Below are positions 63,601-64,000 of a stretch of DNA of 64,000 nucleotides, one piece after another. Origin of the DNA: Actinomycetes bacterium (GTDB taxonomy: Bacteria > Actinomycetota > Acidimicrobiia > Acidimicrobiales > Ilumatobacteraceae); contig JAIXWJ010000037.1 in the NCBI GenBank assembly GCA_027491335.1, positions 1 to 64,000 on the forward strand, in the 5' to 3' direction. Each line of letters begins with the position of its first letter. The stretch's first letter is position 1. The notes under the pieces were generated by a model. That model searched no databases and was not told the DNA's origin. It saw nothing but the letters and a program-made list of their open reading frames with translations. Position numbers and translations under genes: made by a program.

Positions 63601-64000
63601 TCAGCCGTTGTTGGCGGCCCAGGTCTGCCAGGACTCGATGCACTCGGGCAACTCGCCACGTCCGGTCTGACTGCGCGGCCAGTTGGCATCGGGCAAGCCG
63701 ACCGGCGGATTGGCCATGTCGTGTCCGTACCAGAGCAAATGACGACGCCTCGCGAACAGCCAACGACCGTCGACGCGCTTGTAGGTGTCGTGATATTGGA
63801 TCTGGTGGATGATCCATCGACCTTCGGTGTCCTCGATCTCGCCGCGGCAACTCACCACGCCGGTGGCGTTGTCGGCGTCGGACACGTCGATGACGTGATT
63901 ACCCACCATCAGGATCACCCGACCGAGCGAACCCATTTGCGCGTCGAAACTGAGACGCAACGCATCGGTGCCCGAGGTTTCGCGGGTCACCTTGATGTCG
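63601..64000 (-). CDS. NTF2-like (SnoaL-type) protein, 5' end outside window
   Basis: At least 133 residues are in view, and the frame is open to the window edge. It has the pattern of SnoaL/NTF2-like barrels: VILMVGNHVIDVSDADNATGVVSCRG, split as VILMVGNHVIDVSDAD and ATGVVSCRG, then YHDTYKRVDGRWLFARRRHLLWYG near the end. These proteins act as isomerases, dehydratases or ligand-binding barrels in catabolic loci. A GTG at 63990 is unlikely to be the start because a full barrel needs about 40 more residues. Confidence 0.8.
   Translation of the reverse strand, partial: DIKVTRETSGTDALRLSFDAQMGSLGRVILMVGNHVIDVSDADNATGVVSCRGEIEDTEGRWIIHQIQYHDTYKRVDGRWLFARRRHLLWYGHDMANPPVGLPDANWPRSQTGRGELPECIESWQTWAANNG

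Noticed and set aside
1-64000. rRNA, tRNA or insertion sequence genes
   Set aside because: Gaps are small and GC-rich; no cloverleaf or transposase motif was seen. A tRNA or Rfam scan would be decisive.

Overview
The window is GC-rich chromosomal DNA, densely packed with short intergenic gaps and many ATGA/GTGA stop-start overlaps. GTG starts are frequent, and no rRNA or tRNA gene, insertion sequence, phage gene or CRISPR array is visible. The gene set points to a high-GC actinobacterium: an F420-type luciferase-like oxidoreductase, a DUF501-Ppx pair, SRPBCC and crotonase paralogues, a B12-dependent methylmalonyl-CoA mutase subunit, a CoxG/XdhC maturation set and many acyl-CoA genes. My best guess is class Acidimicrobiia (Ilumatobacter-like). 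That is an inference from gene content, not a measured placement.

Layout. 1-682 is the 3' end of a secreted-type repeat protein with 150-bp tandem repeats. 722-1856 is a pair of XdhC-family genes. 1909-8494 (minus strand) is a compact lipoate/2-oxoacid dehydrogenase operon: lpdA, an E2 acyltransferase, a fused lipB-lipA gene, a pirin and an M24 peptidase. 8587-14302 holds a Kup potassium transporter and a four-gene redox run (TIGR01777 epimerase, FAD oxidoreductase, SRPBCC protein, nitroreductase). 14306-20841 has a stand-alone methylmalonyl-CoA mutase catalytic subunit, RidA, a class II aldolase, an EamA exporter, a rhodanese-ThiF protein, a sirtuin and a hypothetical protein. 20822-26532 has PepA, cobalamin adenosyltransferase and MetH. 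26558-37302 has a YceI protein, a heterodimeric ABC exporter, an LLM oxidoreductase, a thioesterase, an amidase, an MFS exporter and a CoA transferase.

37392-41033 is a three-gene type IV prepilin cluster. Its middle gene joins a prepilin stalk to a von Willebrand A domain and a likely Ig/prealbumin-like domain, so it looks like a modular adhesive pilus-tip protein. 41041-49548 has membrane and lipoproteins, an NlpC/P60 hydrolase, a MobA-like/CoxG pair, DUF501-Ppx-GNAT, two hypothetical proteins, a crotonase and a Nudix hydrolase. 49642-58774 is dominated by a nucleoside system: BMP lipoprotein, two-NBD ATPase, two permeases, then (beyond a convergent queF) a PhyH-type dioxygenase, adenosine deaminase and uracil phosphoribosyltransferase. 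58839-64000 is a probable catabolic locus. It has divergent SDR genes around a 23-bp imperfect palindrome, an amidohydrolase, an acyl-CoA synthetase and an NTF2-like protein that runs off the window.

Working together. The lipoate operon makes, charges and uses the E2/E3 part of a 2-oxoacid dehydrogenase. MetH, the adenosyltransferase and the mutase form a B12-dependent set. XdhC, the MobA-like protein and CoxG are molybdo-hydroxylase maturation factors whose structural genes lie outside the window. The BMP/ABC system imports nucleosides that adenosine deaminase and Upp feed into salvage. The strongest candidates for a second look are the vWA prepilin cluster, the LipB-LipA fusion with its pirin neighbour, the nucleoside cluster with its dioxygenase, and the palindromic operator candidate at 59755-59777.
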